A DNA stretch of 64,000 nucleotides from Aradus depressus. Its lineage: Eukaryota > Arthropoda > Insecta > Hemiptera > Aradidae. How positions within the stretch are numbered: the stretch's first letter is position 1; every line of letters starts with the position of its first letter. Position numbers and translations under genes: made by a program. The stretch lies in contig OY759227.1 in NCBI GenBank assembly GCA_963662175.1, positions 2,326,501 through 2,390,500 of the forward strand. Reading direction: 5' to 3'. Below are positions 32,389-43,665 of this stretch, in pieces. The notes beneath the pieces were generated by a model. It saw only the letters and a list, made by a program, of their open reading frames with translations. It was not told where the DNA came from and did no database searches.

Positions 32389-33934
32389 GCTGTAGAGCCT
32401 GTTTCAGAGCTACATAGTGACATGGGAATATGTTCTTGAACAGGAATAGTAAATGATGACTCAGATGATGGACGACATCCTGCAATAGGTTCCAAGATAG
32501 ATTTAAAATCTGCATATATGACATAGGGAACCCTGTGATGACGCTCAACATGTGTAAATGTCATTATCGGATCAGATGGTAATTCAACTCGTACAGTTTT
32601 CTGATCTTTATACATTTTATGCATCTCCAGCTTGTCAGATCCAACTCTTCTTTCTTCGAAAGTTATGCAACATATTTTCCAGATGCAAAATTTTCGCGGA
32701 GAAGATATTCGTAATTTACGACTAACCAATCGATTGAAGTTTTTTATGTAGATGTAGTATTGTTTTTTTTCATTGTCTAAAAAGAGGATGTCCCGGTGAT
32801 CTGATTTTTCTTCTGCTGCAACTTTGAGAGGGTATATTTTCTCATTCTCATCAACTCCAAATACATTTATAGACATATTGTTAACTTTTTCAAATTTTGA
32901 AATATCCGTTAGAGCGACTGGAAACGAAACACATGAAAAATCATATAAGCTGAATAGATCAGTATATTCCTGTGATCGATTGGAATTCAATGTTACAAAT
33001 TTTGCTAAGATTGAATATGCAAAACATTTCTCGTCATTATTTCGAACATTTACACATGCCTTTTTATTTTCAAGACTAGCTGGTAATGGTATGTATGTAG
33101 AAGCACGTAGTGGATCATATCTATTCACCCGTAGACGGATTCCGTCTACGCCTAATAGTTTCGACCCGCTTCCTTTCAGTGCACTATTTTCCACCTCTGA
33201 GTATATTTTTCCAAATGCACTGTCAAAGAATTTTTCAAGATTTGTTGCTTGAAAAACTGGCTTATTCATAGTTTTAAGTGCACGATCTGTCCTTTCACCA
33301 AAAGCATTTTCAAATAAACATTCAACCATCAAATTAATTTTTATTGCAGATTTCATTTGTAGTATGTTGGATACTTTGTGTATTAATGTTGGTTTCACAT
33401 CCAGTAAGAAACACGTCAACTCATTGCATTTGTTTGAGCGAATAAAATAGGATTCCAAACGACTAGCAAAGGCACTTTCATATTGTACAATATTATCAGA
33501 AGGCACCAGAGCTAATAATGCGTCCTTGGTCGGTTCCTTTGAAGATGAATATTCCCCATGACAGACTGATTCATGTCGTTGTCCATGATAATCGTTTTCA
33601 AACCGTCCTCCGCAAGATGAACATAAAAATATTTTTTTCCTTGGTGGTTCTACATCCAATATCTCGTCGATATTTCTCTTACAGTTGAACTGATGAACAT
33701 TGCGTTCTTCCAAGATGGAAAAATGGTGTCACACTTTGTACACTTGAACAAGTTGTAATAGACCAAGGAGGAGTCTGCCTGTATATAATCAAAAGAAAAC
33801 AAAAACAATTGTGAGAGAAGATTGTGATCCCGCTCATGAAAACAGGTTTTTAAAAAGACCAGAGAGGGGGGAACTAGGTGGGGGTAAGAAGATGAATATG
33901 AAGTGAAAAAATGCGGAGAGACTAGTTGTCGCAA
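32385..33934 (-). pseudogene. Protein-primed family B DNA polymerase, N-terminal part (copy A)
   Basis: The long frame is 33713-32385 (442 codons), with an extra N-terminal stretch in another frame (33934-33700; frameshift near 33710). The N-terminus has Cys/His fingers (FKCTKCDTIF; FLCSSCGGRFENDYHGQRHE), as in arthropod polinton polymerases. Near the end, PYVIYADFKSILEP is the exonuclease I motif (the catalytic DxE is here DxK). After that the frame ends at 32385, and several hundred residues with the rest of exonuclease and polymerase motifs are missing. This gene would copy the element genome from a protein primer. It is non-functional. Confidence 0.78.
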
Positions 33935-34140
33935 TGGAGTTGTATCTAGAGACAGAGTTTGCTTTCATCAAGTCCAGGACCAAGGTCATCAAGGTGGTAC
34001 TTCTCAACCAGTCACCAGTAGTGGCATTTTGCTCTCCAAGAACTCTCCACAAACATAGGATCTATTCAAAACTACATCAACCCAAAAGAAAGAAAAATAC
34101 CTCTCCAAGAATCACTTTGAATACGCAACATAGTATTTAA

Positions 34141-34587
34141 GTTTGAACTCACTGGAAGAAACCGAAGTGTGAGTATTTCAAATTCGTGACCCATGACCCA
34201 TGAGTCACGATGTGTCTAAATAGTTCTTCTCCTTACATGTCGGTGTCGTCTCAGCCGGAAATCAAGCTCAACAAAAGTGAAGTGATATTTATGCTCGTCT
34301 TGTGAGAAAATAGACTATTCTTTAAAACTTTTACTATCAATAATAACAAAATGCTTTGAATTTTTTTCATTACCAACATCAACTGAAGAGTCTATAGTGA
34401 ATTTAAACACTGTGGATTGGAATGAAATGTATGCATTATTTATGAATAAATGATCATGATCATACTTGTCTATTTCTTATTCCTACTATTTTTACAACTT
34501 TTGAGGGTTTAAAAAAAAAAAAAGAAAAATATGGTTGAATTTTTATTTAGTAACAACATTATTTTAAACAATTTATACAATTTTTCT
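34141..34587. other. No gene seen
   Basis: AT-rich spacer containing a small palindrome (GACCCATGAGTC, about 34194-34205). Confidence 0.4.
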
Positions 34588-35352
34588 TCATTGGTGGTGG
34601 ACCATCGATTTGATCATGAGATGTATTGAAGTGATGGTTTCATCGACAACACATATGGAATCTTTGATCCTCACGCCAATCTTCAGGTAGGTTGTCCCAT
34701 AAATATTCAATTGCATAGTCATACAGATGAAGCAGTAATGCAGGTGGTAAGTTTCGAAGATGTAGTGGATCCAAATTCCAAATATTAGTTTGAGAAAGTT
34801 TTTCCAAAGCTTGATCCATTCTAGCACTGACTAAACCAGTAACATCGGAGGCTGTGTCTTTTATGGTACATGTGTGGGCATACCGTCTGATCTATATCAC
34901 ATTTTAGCTTGCAATATACACACATAGCAGTATTATTCAAATGTCTCACAAAGCCATGAAATGCCAACACTTTATTAGATTTACGAAAGGTTTTTTGGCG
35001 AACCTCTTCATTGTACAAATCTGTCTTGGATGGGTGTTTACTTAACCATTCCTCCAACTTGAAGACTTGATTAAGTGAACAAGTATAAGAGCTTCCTCCA
35101 TGAAAATGACAGGTAGTCTCATGTTGGGGTAACTTTTTATTCTGTACCTCCATACCACCATGGAATATTGTGAATGTGTTTTTTAACCCATAGATTCACA
35201 CGACTACTTTCCAAAGATTCATCAACATTTTGAGGAGGGAGAAAAAACCAGTGGAGTGACTGACTGTGTTTGAGAACTGTCAACTCCTTCACAATAAATG
35301 AACCTTCCCCTTGAAAACCTTGAAAATCCACAATCGCGAACTGATGTTCCAT
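34588..35352 (-). pseudogene. Conserved polinton-associated protein with VDFQGF start (copy A)
   Basis: Start at 35352 with FAIVDFQGFQGEGSFIVKEL, then HWFFLPPQ and IHNIPWWYGG. A second frame follows (35153-34821: LEEWLSKHPSKTDLYNEEVR, then a Cys/His cluster near CVYCKLKC). A third part runs 34827-34588. This layout is familiar from uncharacterised arthropod proteins encoded beside polinton-like genes. The VDFQGF motif near the N-terminus might mark an RNase-H/exonuclease-like fold, but that is speculation. Two frameshifts break it. No copy is present in B because that copy ends earlier. Confidence 0.5.
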
Positions 35353-35539
35353 GTTTGAGGTTTAGAAATCTAATGATGACCCTCACTTTACACACACTCA
35401 TTTTATATCTTCCATACAAGACCGCTAAGAGGATTATATTCAATTAATTTATCGTGAATTATAAGGCAGTAAGCTCGAGTATGAGGTGGATCGGTTGGGT
35501 TGCATGAAGATCTAGACGAATGTCAACCGTAGCTACCTT

Positions 35540-36230
35540 CAATGTGTCTTCCTAAGTGATACATCAAGAACTATCATGGGGGCAATGTCACCAAAGTCCT
35601 TTCTCGTCAGTAGGGATTCACTATGATCCTTAGCATAGTAGCTCATTTAGGGTATTCCGACAACTCCCATGAGCGGAAAGGGATAGTAAGTGTCTGATCT
35701 CTGTCTAATATTCTTAATAGTCGCAGTCATTGTTCATCAGATACTTTAATATGAGGGACTCTCCAATTTACCTTGTCTAGTGTAAGTTGTATCTTGTCTT
35801 CCAAAATCGAATTAGCGTCGCTCTTTGCACGGATAAGAATCAGTTCGTGCTTTGACTTGATTATAACTTTTCTGAAACTCTCGAGAAAACCAATAAGAGT
35901 GCTGAGGGGGAGACATAGACTAAAATGACCGTCTTTATCTATTGAAATAGCTCCATCTTTCTTCGGCATCATCCATCCTGCATTACCTAACCCACTCACT
36001 TGGTTAGGTAATAAAGAGACATACCCTTTTAGAGTACTCACAATTCCTGGATTTCGGACTTTATCAATTTCTACACCATTCAATTCATAGCGAATTTCAT
36101 CAAACATAAATGCAAAGGCATTATTTGACAATTTTGCACTCAATGTAGTCATTCTTTTATCAGCACCTTCCTTCTGAATAGAGCCTTCCAAATAAAGATA
36201 ACTAGCACATGGTAATTATTGTGATGTAAA
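35540..36230 (-). pseudogene. Major capsid protein (double jelly roll), main part, copy A
   Basis: Motifs LPCASYLYLEG, AFMFDEIRYELNGVEIDKVR, NPGIVSTLKGYVS, GNAGWMMP, LCLPLSTLIGFLESF and NWRVPHIKVSD are those of the arthropod double-jelly-roll capsid proteins of polinton/adintovirus type. An in-frame TGA at 35727 is followed by further recognisable coding (IPFRSWELSEYP) to about 35600, then decay. The start of the gene is at 37142, separated by an insertion. It forms the hexon-like shell. Confidence 0.75.
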
Positions 36231-37085
36231 CTACGGAACATTTTTTTTTATGAATAAAAAGTAATTTTTTTTATTATAATATAATATATATATATGATAT
36301 ATATATATCAAGGTCTTGAAAAAAAAACAAGGGACATAATAAAAAGAAAGAAAACAGCTGTGAAACAAATGGAGAGAGGAGAGTCGTGAGCTAGCTCGGG
36401 AACGGTGCACTGTGAATTGATATGTTTTAAATATAGTGAAGTTGAATAATTAGATGAAAGTTGACTGGGGTGAAGTTGAGATGTGGAAAATAATCGAGGT
36501 CTAAATTATGTGGTAGAAACTTGAAAAGAAGGTACAATTAACCATTTATATTTTTTCAATATGCCCAAACAACAAAAAGAATAGTTTTTAAGTATTTAGT
36601 TTTAATGATTTTGTTCTTTTGTTTTGTTCAATGTTTAGTTTTTTAATCAAAATGTGTAAATAAAGAAAATAACCCAATTATTTGTCCTCTTAAAATTCTA
36701 TTCTATTCATCTTCCCTGTTGGCCCAGTAATATCATTTGAAAACCCTTGGATTAGAAATTAATATTATTTAAAAATTGGTATCTCTTTGTAAATCCAAGT
36801 GTAAAGTTTGTTAAATGGAATTTTTTTGTTGTATACGTGTACTTTCTTAAAAATTGCACGTATTTAATTATTGATAATATTTTTTTAGGGCCTTTTTCGA
36901 AAAACTACTGTAGAAATCAAAATTTAAATAAAGAAAAGAGATCAAATTTCTACAGGAAATGTGGTAGCAAAAAAGCTTTTATATTTTATAAATATATACA
37001 TATCTTGCTGGTGAATAGGGATTCGAATCTCATCAGAATTCTTTAAATTTGTAAAATTAAAGGGGTTGTAAGTGTGGAACTGTAG
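36231..37085. other. AT-rich insertion splitting the capsid gene
   Basis: About 850 bp without a gene, with TA repeats near 36280-36310. It lies between the first 18 codons of the capsid frame and the rest, and replaces about 40 residues. Its identity is unknown; a degraded non-autonomous element is likely. Confidence 0.45.
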
Positions 37086-37142
37086 CTATGTGATACTATC
37101 ATCAAATCGAACTTCTTCTGTAATATCTAAAATGTCATTCAT
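37086..37142 (-). pseudogene. Major capsid protein N-terminal codons (copy A)
   Basis: MNDILDITEEVRFDDSIT, then a stop. Copy B has the same start at 59250 (MNDILDITEEVRCDDS). The ATG overlaps the stop of the small basic ORF (ATGA). Confidence 0.65.
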
Positions 37143-37271
37143 TGTCGTTTCACTTTCAAGCCTAAACTTCTGAAAAATCGAATGTTGCCTGGTGTCAAGT
37201 GTCTAATATACGGTCTCGTACTAAAGGGTCTAGGATATTGTCGAATACTAAGGTTTAAAGTCAATCGCCAT
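37139..37271 (-). pseudogene. Small basic ORF between penton and capsid (copy A)
   Basis: Homologue of the intact 48-codon ORF at 59107-59253. Its ATG overlaps the penton stop. A frameshift near codon 7 breaks this copy, but the C-terminal part IRFFRSLGLKVKRQ and the stop are conserved. Confidence 0.55.
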
Positions 37272-37952
37272 TCTTATTTATATGTAGGTGTATCGTTATA
37301 GTTTCGTTTCTAAAATTGATTGGATGACCGTCTCGGTCTACTATCCGTAATGTACTGTTGTCAACAAATTTTGTGCTATCTCCTAAATATACAATGGGTG
37401 TTTCGATAATTTTGTACCCTGCCTCGACAGTTGGATAGAATTCATACATTGTGTGAACCGGTTTTCCATTTCGATACACACTGTAAACTATATTATATTC
37501 AATAGCAATTGTATTGACTTTAACCATGTTTACGTATGTATGATACCCATTTCCGGGGTATAAAGTACGCTTATCTTCATCTAAGCTGTCATCCCATCCC
37601 AATAAGGGTTCAATAGAATTTTTTCTATTAGATATATTAAAATATACAGTTTTTGTACACCGTAATTCTGATTTTAATGTATTATTATTAGCTCGGATTA
37701 TAACATGATCGCCTTTCTTCCTAAACATCATCTGTTCTTGTAAATAATCTCCAAGTGCTTCCAACTCATATGTCCTCATCGGTATTTTAATTTTTTCATC
37801 ACCAAAATAGAACATGTCATTCTCACCATCAATAATGTTGGGTTGTAAAACCTAAAAGCCCAATCGAGTACTCTCCATTTGATAGGTCTATTGTAGGAAC
37901 AATGTCCGCACTTAATACGTTCTCAGTGCCCGTAAGGGTAAAGGTATAACTC
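37261..37952 (-). pseudogene. Penton (single jelly roll) protein, copy A
   Basis: The start at 37952 (MSYTFTLTGTENV) is inferred from copy B. A frameshift near 37840 separates it from the main frame 37815-37261. Landmarks: FYFGDEKIKIPMRTYELEAL, VIIRANN, LLGWDDS, VNMVKVNTIAIEYNIV, EFYPTVEAGYKIIE. These match the minor capsid/penton proteins of arthropod polinton-like elements. It follows the protease by 16 bp, so the capsid genes are likely co-transcribed. It forms the particle vertices. Confidence 0.72.
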
Positions 37953-37968
37953 ATGACTGCATCTAAGA

Positions 37969-38271
37969 CTAACACAAGTTTTCATTATAAAGGAACTGTA
38001 TACATAAGTGTCCACAATATGGAGTATTCCAATCCTGATACCGATTTCGATTGTATTCAATTGAGCATCCTTTCAGGTATTTGAGTATGTCAAGTGGAGG
38101 TGGTAGATTAACATACGAGTCGAAATACTTTATTTTATTGTTACGCTTCACATAGCAGACCCAAAGTGAGCCGGGTTCACTGACTCTATTAAGGTTCACA
38201 ATGCCTGATTCATATTTTTTTGGTGTCCTCGGTAAGGTGTCTTTCATAAAGACACCTCTGAAATGACACAA
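37969..38271 (-). pseudogene. Adenain-like capsid maturation cysteine protease, copy A
   Basis: 100 codons. The catalytic Cys context YCGHLCIQFL is present at the C-terminus and the Asp context KIKYFDSYVNLPPP in the middle. The position of the catalytic His (family G.HW) is GSLW here, so the His is replaced by Leu. It would process capsid precursors. The frame is open but the triad is incomplete, hence a probable pseudogene. Confidence 0.7.
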
Positions 38272-38321
38272 GTTTTAGCATATTTTTCAAGATCTACATT
38301 TGTGAGAGCTCTATTTGGAAG

Positions 38322-39059
38322 TCACATCTGATTTTTATATGGTCTCACGTATAATCTGTATCCGTTTCTGTAAGGTCTTACGTAAAGTCCTTGACCTATT
38401 TTTTGTCCTTCAATTGTCCTATTATGTCTGTTCATCTCTTCCAATTTAGCCTTTGCATTTTGGACATCGCTTACAGTTTTTCCTATAGCTGACGCACCAC
38501 CTGCTAAGCTACCGAGAGCAGATAATTCTGCAAATAGTGGTACGAGAAATGGTAATACCCCACCGGTTTTAGGCAAAGGGAGCATCCTCGAGGTTTTTGT
38601 AATTTTCCATTTTTGCAAATACCGTTTTGCTTTTTCCAAAGTTAAAGCAGAATCCTTATCAATAGGTAAATGACGACCTACTCGTGCAGCTTTTATAAGT
38701 TTACCAAAGGATCCTCGTAGTCCAGACCCCATTTTGACTTTAGCCTTCATGGTGTTTGTTATAGTCCAAGCAGCTGCCTTCTCTCCCCACTTTCAGTCCT
38801 TAGATCTGACTCTCTCCCAAGCTTTATCTGCTAAGATTCTGTCTGCTGCGTGTCTCTGAGATAAATTATTAGTTTTTGAATAGGAAATATCGTGTTCACG
38901 ACAGGCTTCGTCTAATCGATTAGTACCCGTATCACCTCGAGCTAAGCGATCTTGTAACTCAGTGCCGGGTCCACAGTAATTATAACCCGGGATGTGTGCT
39001 TCAAATGGTAGCTTGTTGATTAGAGCGTTTACTACACTGCCTGCTATCTTTCGTTTCAC
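38322..39059 (-). pseudogene. PLA2-domain minor capsid protein with hydrophobic C-terminal module, copy A
   Basis: The N-terminal module has the secreted-PLA2 Ca-loop YNYCGPGT and the catalytic helix LDEACREHDISY (His-Asp pair). The C-terminal module has a Gly-rich hydrophobic segment (FLVPLFAELSALGSLAGGAS), RHN and a repeated YVRPYR motif. A single TGA at 38793-38795 separates the modules in the same frame; copy B reads through here, so it was one protein. The start ATG seen in B is GTG here (39057-39059). By family knowledge, the PLA2 may act on membranes during uptake. Confidence 0.75.
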
Positions 39060-39106
39060 ACTGAAATGAGAGGATAATGTTCTCAATTTATATATATAGC
39101 GGTTTC
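39060..39106. promoter_or_regulatory. Divergent promoter of PLA2 and ATPase genes (copy A, left half)
   Basis: Holds TATATATA near 39090. The right half is at 42300-42320, separated by Gypsy C. The rejoined spacer is about the same length as the intact 75-bp spacer in copy B. Confidence 0.5.
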
Positions 39107-39249
39107 TATTATGTACTAAATATTATAGATATAAACATATTCATATAAATAAACCTTTATTGGTTAGAAACATAACACTAACTGAATTATTGAAATAGAA
39201 CATATGTTAATTACACAAATAATGAAATCATATGTAAATATACACATCA
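39107..39249 (-). repeat. Gypsy C 3' LTR (left)
   Basis: Runs TATTATGTACTAAA... to ...TACACATCA. A GC-rich purine tract on the minus strand (GGCGGGGAGT) adjoins it as polypurine tract. Confidence 0.9.
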
Positions 39250-40041
39250 ACTCCCCGCCGGTAATCGAGACGTTAGGATCTGGTTGACATGCCTGCGCCA
39301 CACGACTTCACTGTCCAGCCTCACTCGGTACTGGAGTCTACCTTCCCGTCCTACGATGCTCCCGAACATCCATTTGTCCCTCTCATTGTAACACCTAACT
39401 TGAACCCTCTCCCCCAACTGGAATTCTCTTTTCATATTCTTCCCCACATCTTCTCTCCTCACTTCTTTTTTGGGCACCATGAGATCCAGTCGGGTCTTCA
39501 CCTCTTTTCCAAACATCAGGACGTAAGCGTTCGTTCCTGTTGCTTTCGGAGCTTCTTAGTTGCATCAGAAGTCGGCAAAGTTTTTCCTCCCCATTTCCTT
39601 TCTGTCCTTCCATTGCTCGCAGTGATTTTTTTATAGTTTGCACAAAACGTTCTGCTTGGCCATTTGAAGCAGGATGAAACGGCGCAATGGTCTTCTGAAT
39701 GACACCATTCTGGACCAGAAAATCTGAGAAAACTTTCGACTTGAACTGGGGTCCATTATCGGATACTAAGGTTGCCGGAAGACCAAATGTCGCGAATAGC
39801 TTCTGTAATTGCCGAATACACCAATCCGAAGTAGTACATTTGGTTTGGATGACTTCTGTCTACTTAGAAAAGGCATCCACCACGATGAAATAGTTGATGC
39901 CAGCCTGCGGAGTAACAAAGTCGACATGGATTCTCTGCCAAGGTCCTGACGGAGACTCCCAAGGATGACTCTCAATTTTGGGTGGGTTGTTCTGCTTGAG
40001 GCAGCAGTTCTCGCAGGTTCTCGATGTGCTGATCCATACAC
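39250..40041 (-). pseudogene. Gypsy C integrase core and C-terminus, frameshifted
   Basis: Minus-strand frames give IHVDFVTPQAGINYF (first Asp, about 39930), TLVSDNGPQFKSKVF (second Asp, about 39750), PFHPASNGQAERFVQTIKKS (Glu helix, about 39650) and a C-terminal RVQVRCYNERDKWMFGSIVG module (about 39380). Frame breaks occur near 39640, 39860 and 39990. Confidence 0.78.
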
Positions 40042-42149
40042 TTCCAGTAGCAGAGACTTCGGGCCAGGGTCTTCATCCTGACCATCCCCAAATGACCCAC
40101 GTGAAGCTCCTTCAATACTTCTCTTTGTAGCTTCTCCGGAATGACAACTCTTGATCCTTTAAAAATGCAGCCATCCAGAAGCGAGTATTCATGAGTGCTG
40201 TACCCTAATTTCTCGAGAGGACGTCCTAGGCATAACGCTTCTAACAATATTTTCAATAAAGGATCGGCTTTAGTTTCTTCTGCTATGCGATGGCTCGTCA
40301 CAGGCAGGACCTGAACTTGGTTGGAATGAAAAATGTCCGTGTCGTCCTTCAGGCTTTCTGCAGTATTTTCTTCTGGAAATCTGGATAGAAAATCAGCATT
40401 GGCATGCTCCGTAGTTCTTCTGAATTCAATTTTGTAGTCGAATCCTGACAAAAAATGGGCATAATTAAATAGCCTTGTAGCTGACATTGTAGGTAAGTTG
40501 CGATGCGGGTCGAAAATAGCCACTAATGGTTTGTGATCAGTAATAAGAGCAAACTTCCTAACTTTGCAATAAGCATAGAACTTCTTGACGCCCCAAAATA
40601 TACCCATGGCTTCTTTATCAATTTGGCTATATTTCATCTCGCTATTCGTTAAGGTACGCGAGACGAATGCAATAGGTCGATCTGTTCCGTCTGGGTAGCG
40701 GTGAGACCGGACTGCTCTTGGATTTATATTTTCCCCTGTATACGTCTTGAGTTGAACGGCTGTCTTGAAGATCTTGTTGCTAAAGCCGAACCTCTTGTAG
40801 TCCCGGTAGGAGATGGAGGTCACAGACGCTCCCGTATCCAGCTCCATTGGGACAGTCTTCCTTTCTATGGCTACTTCGATAACTATCTTGTCACATCTTT
40901 GCTGCGAGACTTTGTTCATTTGAATTTCATGAGCAAAATCTTCAGTAATATCTTCTTCTGTATGGTGTGTTAGCTTCTTGTTATTGGGTTCACTCATGCA
41001 GACCCGCGCTAAATGCCCCTTTTTGCCGCACTTTCTGCATTTCTCGTCCTGAAATCGACAGCTGTTGGCTCGATAGGACTGATCACCACAACGGTAACAC
41101 CTGCCCCTCAGCGTCTGCCTGAAAATGGCCCTCTGGTTATCTAAGAAACTGGACTCGTCCTTCCCAGACGATTTTGGGTTCAGTGCCCTGGGGACGCCCC
41201 CGTCTTTCTTCAGCTGATTCAGTTCATCCCTTCTGATTAGGTCCATCTGCGAGCTTCCTGACTTAGAATACTCGAGAGTATTAGCCAGGTCAACGAGTTC
41301 CTTAAATGTTCTCTTCTTCTTCTCCTGTAGCAGCCGAGTACGTATGTCTTTGTCTGATAGGCCCCTTAAAAATTGTAAACATAAAAATTTGTCAGCAATG
41401 GACCGCTTACATTCACAGAAAAATTCACAATTTGTTCTAAGCTTCCTTAAATCAGCTGAAAATTCATTAATTGATTCATGTCTTCCCTGCGTTCGAGAAA
41501 TAAATTTATGTTGGGAAACGCTCGGTTGAAGCTCTAAATATTCTCGAAGTACTGATACTAGCTCTTCATACGTTTTGTCCCTGGGATCGTCCGGATTCGT
41601 TAAGTCATATAATTTTTCGTGAAGTTTAGATGGCAATGCCTGTAAAAAGGTCTAAATTATAAATTTCGGATCTTTTTGCTGCTTCAAAAACCGTTTATTA
41701 AAATTAGAGAAAGTCTCTTCCTCGTGAAAAGGTACGAAGTTCAAGCTAGAAATAACCTGTGAGGTGGGCAACTCGGATGCTTCAGATCTGACCCCGTCCC
41801 GTCTGTTCTCTGACTCCGACATGAGGGATCCCAAATCCTGTAGACCTACCTTTACTGCCACCAACCTATCCTCTAGTTCGTACCTTACCTCGAGTTCCTT
41901 CTGTAAATTCTCATCCTCAACTCTAAGTTCTATGTATTCCTGAACTGTAGCAAATTTGCCCCGTATAGCTTCCAGATTCAAAAGCCTTTCATTTACTTCT
42001 GAAATTTTCTGAATACTATTAATTTTAATTAAGTTCTCTAACCTTGTAATTTGTCCTTTAAGGCGTGCTCTTACTTTTTAAAATTTATGGATGTTGTCAC
42101 CAGTCCTTTTTTCTTGTTCACTATGCATTGCTCCATCCTCGTTCGCCAT
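39972..42149 (-). pseudogene. Gypsy C Gag-protease-(RT deleted)-RNase H-integrase finger
   Basis: Gag starts at 42149 (MANEDGAMHS) and is interrupted in frame by stops near 42079 and at 41652. From 41636 a 554-codon frame runs through gag (RDKTYEELVSVLREYL), two CCHC knuckles (CYRCGDQSYRANSC, CRKCGKKGHLARVC) and protease (PMELDTGASVTSIS). At about 40720 it jumps in frame to RNase H (RPIAFVSRTLTNSEMKYS, ITDHKPLVAIF) and the integrase finger (HVGHLGMVRM). The whole RT, including YVDD and the start of RNase H (its first Asp), is absent. Confidence 0.85.
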
Positions 42150-42151
42150 GA

Positions 42152-42294
42152 TATTATGTACTAAATATTATAGATATAAACATATTCATATAAATAAACC
42201 TTTATTGGTTAGAAACATAACACTAACTGAATTATTGAAATAGAACATATGTTAATTACACAAATAATTATATCATATGTAAATATACACATCA
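42152..42294 (-). repeat. Gypsy C 5' LTR (right)
   Basis: Partner of 39107-39249, followed by target duplication GTTTC. Confidence 0.9.
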
Positions 42295-42320
42295 GTTTCA
42301 CTAGAGGTTTCTTTGCCAAA

Positions 42321-42860
42321 ATGCATTTGGAGCCTCAACCTTTACAACTGAAAGTTGTTGACATTCTTCCTCACCAGGAAAAAGATGAAACCATAATACT
42401 TTTACCAGCAAACCCTCTAATTATTGTTTGCGTACCTACAGGATCGGGGAAAACCAATTTAGTCATTAGCTTCCTTCTTGATGAAAATGGACTTTGTTTC
42501 GAAAATCTCTACATTTACTCTCGATCTTTATCACAGGCGAAATACACCTATTTAAAAAAGGTAATGGACACGGTTCCCGAAATAGGACATTACACTTTTG
42601 ATGATTCCGAAAGTGTGACACAGCTGGAAGATGCAAAACATAATTCTGCTTTTATTTTTGATGATATTAGCCTCGGTAACCATAATATAATAAGAAAGTA
42701 TTTTAGTATGGGACGACACAAGTCTATATACCCTATTTACATTGGGCAGACATATGCGCATATACCAAAGCACTTAATTAGAGACAATGCAAATTTTTTA
42801 ATACTTTTCAGAGAGAATTTGTTAAATTTAAAACATATTTATCAGGATCACGTTAGTTCG
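42321..42860 (+). pseudogene. Packaging ATPase (FtsK/HerA-A32 type), N-terminal part, copy A
   Basis: Starts at MHLEPQPLQLKVV, supported by alignment to copy B. Walker A is PTGSGKTNLVIS (about 42440), Walker B NSAFIFDDIS (about 42650), and the IGQTYAHIPKHLIRDNANF segment (about 42742-42800) is family-typical. Coding similarity ends at HVSS (about 42860), after which foreign sequence begins. The C-terminal piece lies about 6 kb to the right (49000-49183). The enzyme would pump DNA into capsids. Confidence 0.82.
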
Positions 42861-42861
42861 A

Positions 42862-43050
42862 CAGATTGCAATTGACCTTGGGTGCGGGTTCGAAGCTCCG
42901 TCTCACCCAGGCAACCAAATGCTGCAAAATTTTCCCTCAATGTCACTGGGTGATGCCCGGGTGTACAAAGAGTGGAAAGAGATGTTCTAATCCAAAGGGT
43001 TTTCGTGGGCCCACCAAGATTTCGGATCGTGGACAACACAATGTTTCAAA
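42862..43050 (+). repeat. Possible SINE-like insertion with B-box
   Basis: Starts where ATPase coding ends. GGGTTCGAAGCTCC resembles a pol III B-box. GTCACTGGGTGATGCCCGGGTGT follows as a GC-rich body unlike the flanks. No second copy is present in the window to define ends. Confidence 0.3.
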
Positions 43051-43665
43051 CCGCTTGTGGTATTAATTTGGTTGTATATTATAGGATGATCAGCCTGAAC
43101 AAAGTTTACACTTTATTAAAACTGCCCTTCCATCAACCAATTGAAGAAAAATCAGAAATGTAAATAATAACTCACGACTTTAAAGGAAATGTATATTATA
43201 AATTGAAAACAAAAAAAAAATATATATAACAAAAAAAAATCATATAAATATATATAATGAGATTTGCGTGAGGTGCTGAACAAAAAAACTTTAGAATTAT
43301 CAATGTGTTTTTATTAAATTAAGGGTTAATTTCCCCGACTCTTACACTAGAAGAGTAATGTAAGCCTAAATTCTGTAGTGAGCGACCTCATTGAAATGTA
43401 CACATACAGGTACTTTACCAAAAGAAAATGATAATATAAGATAATGGCCACATAAACAACATTAGGAATTGAACAAACAATAGAAGATATATATATATAT
43501 ATTTATATATCTACAGGCAAATGCAAAAAAAAATTGAATCACTGAGATTATGAAATAAAATAGACTCAACAAAACTCTCTTGGTGACTAAAAAAAAAATT
43601 GTTCAACTTCACCCGAATCCTTGGAAAAATGTCCAGTCGATTCCGCCAGAAATATCGAGGACATT
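43051..43665. other. No gene seen
   Basis: AT-rich, with TA repeats near 43488-43512. Confidence 0.4.

Larger units (their letters stand above)
39107..42294 (-). mobile_element. Gypsy C: Ty3/Gypsy element with in-frame RT deletion
   Basis: Two 143-bp LTRs (39107-39249 and 42152-42294) differ at about two bases. The target duplication is GTTTC (39102-39106 and 42295-42299). Gag, protease, RNase H and integrase are on the minus strand; the whole RT domain is missing. It landed in the divergent promoter of polinton copy A. Confidence 0.92.

Noticed and set aside
32824..33252. Plus-strand frame opposite PolB
   Set aside because: Antisense shadow of the long PolB frame.
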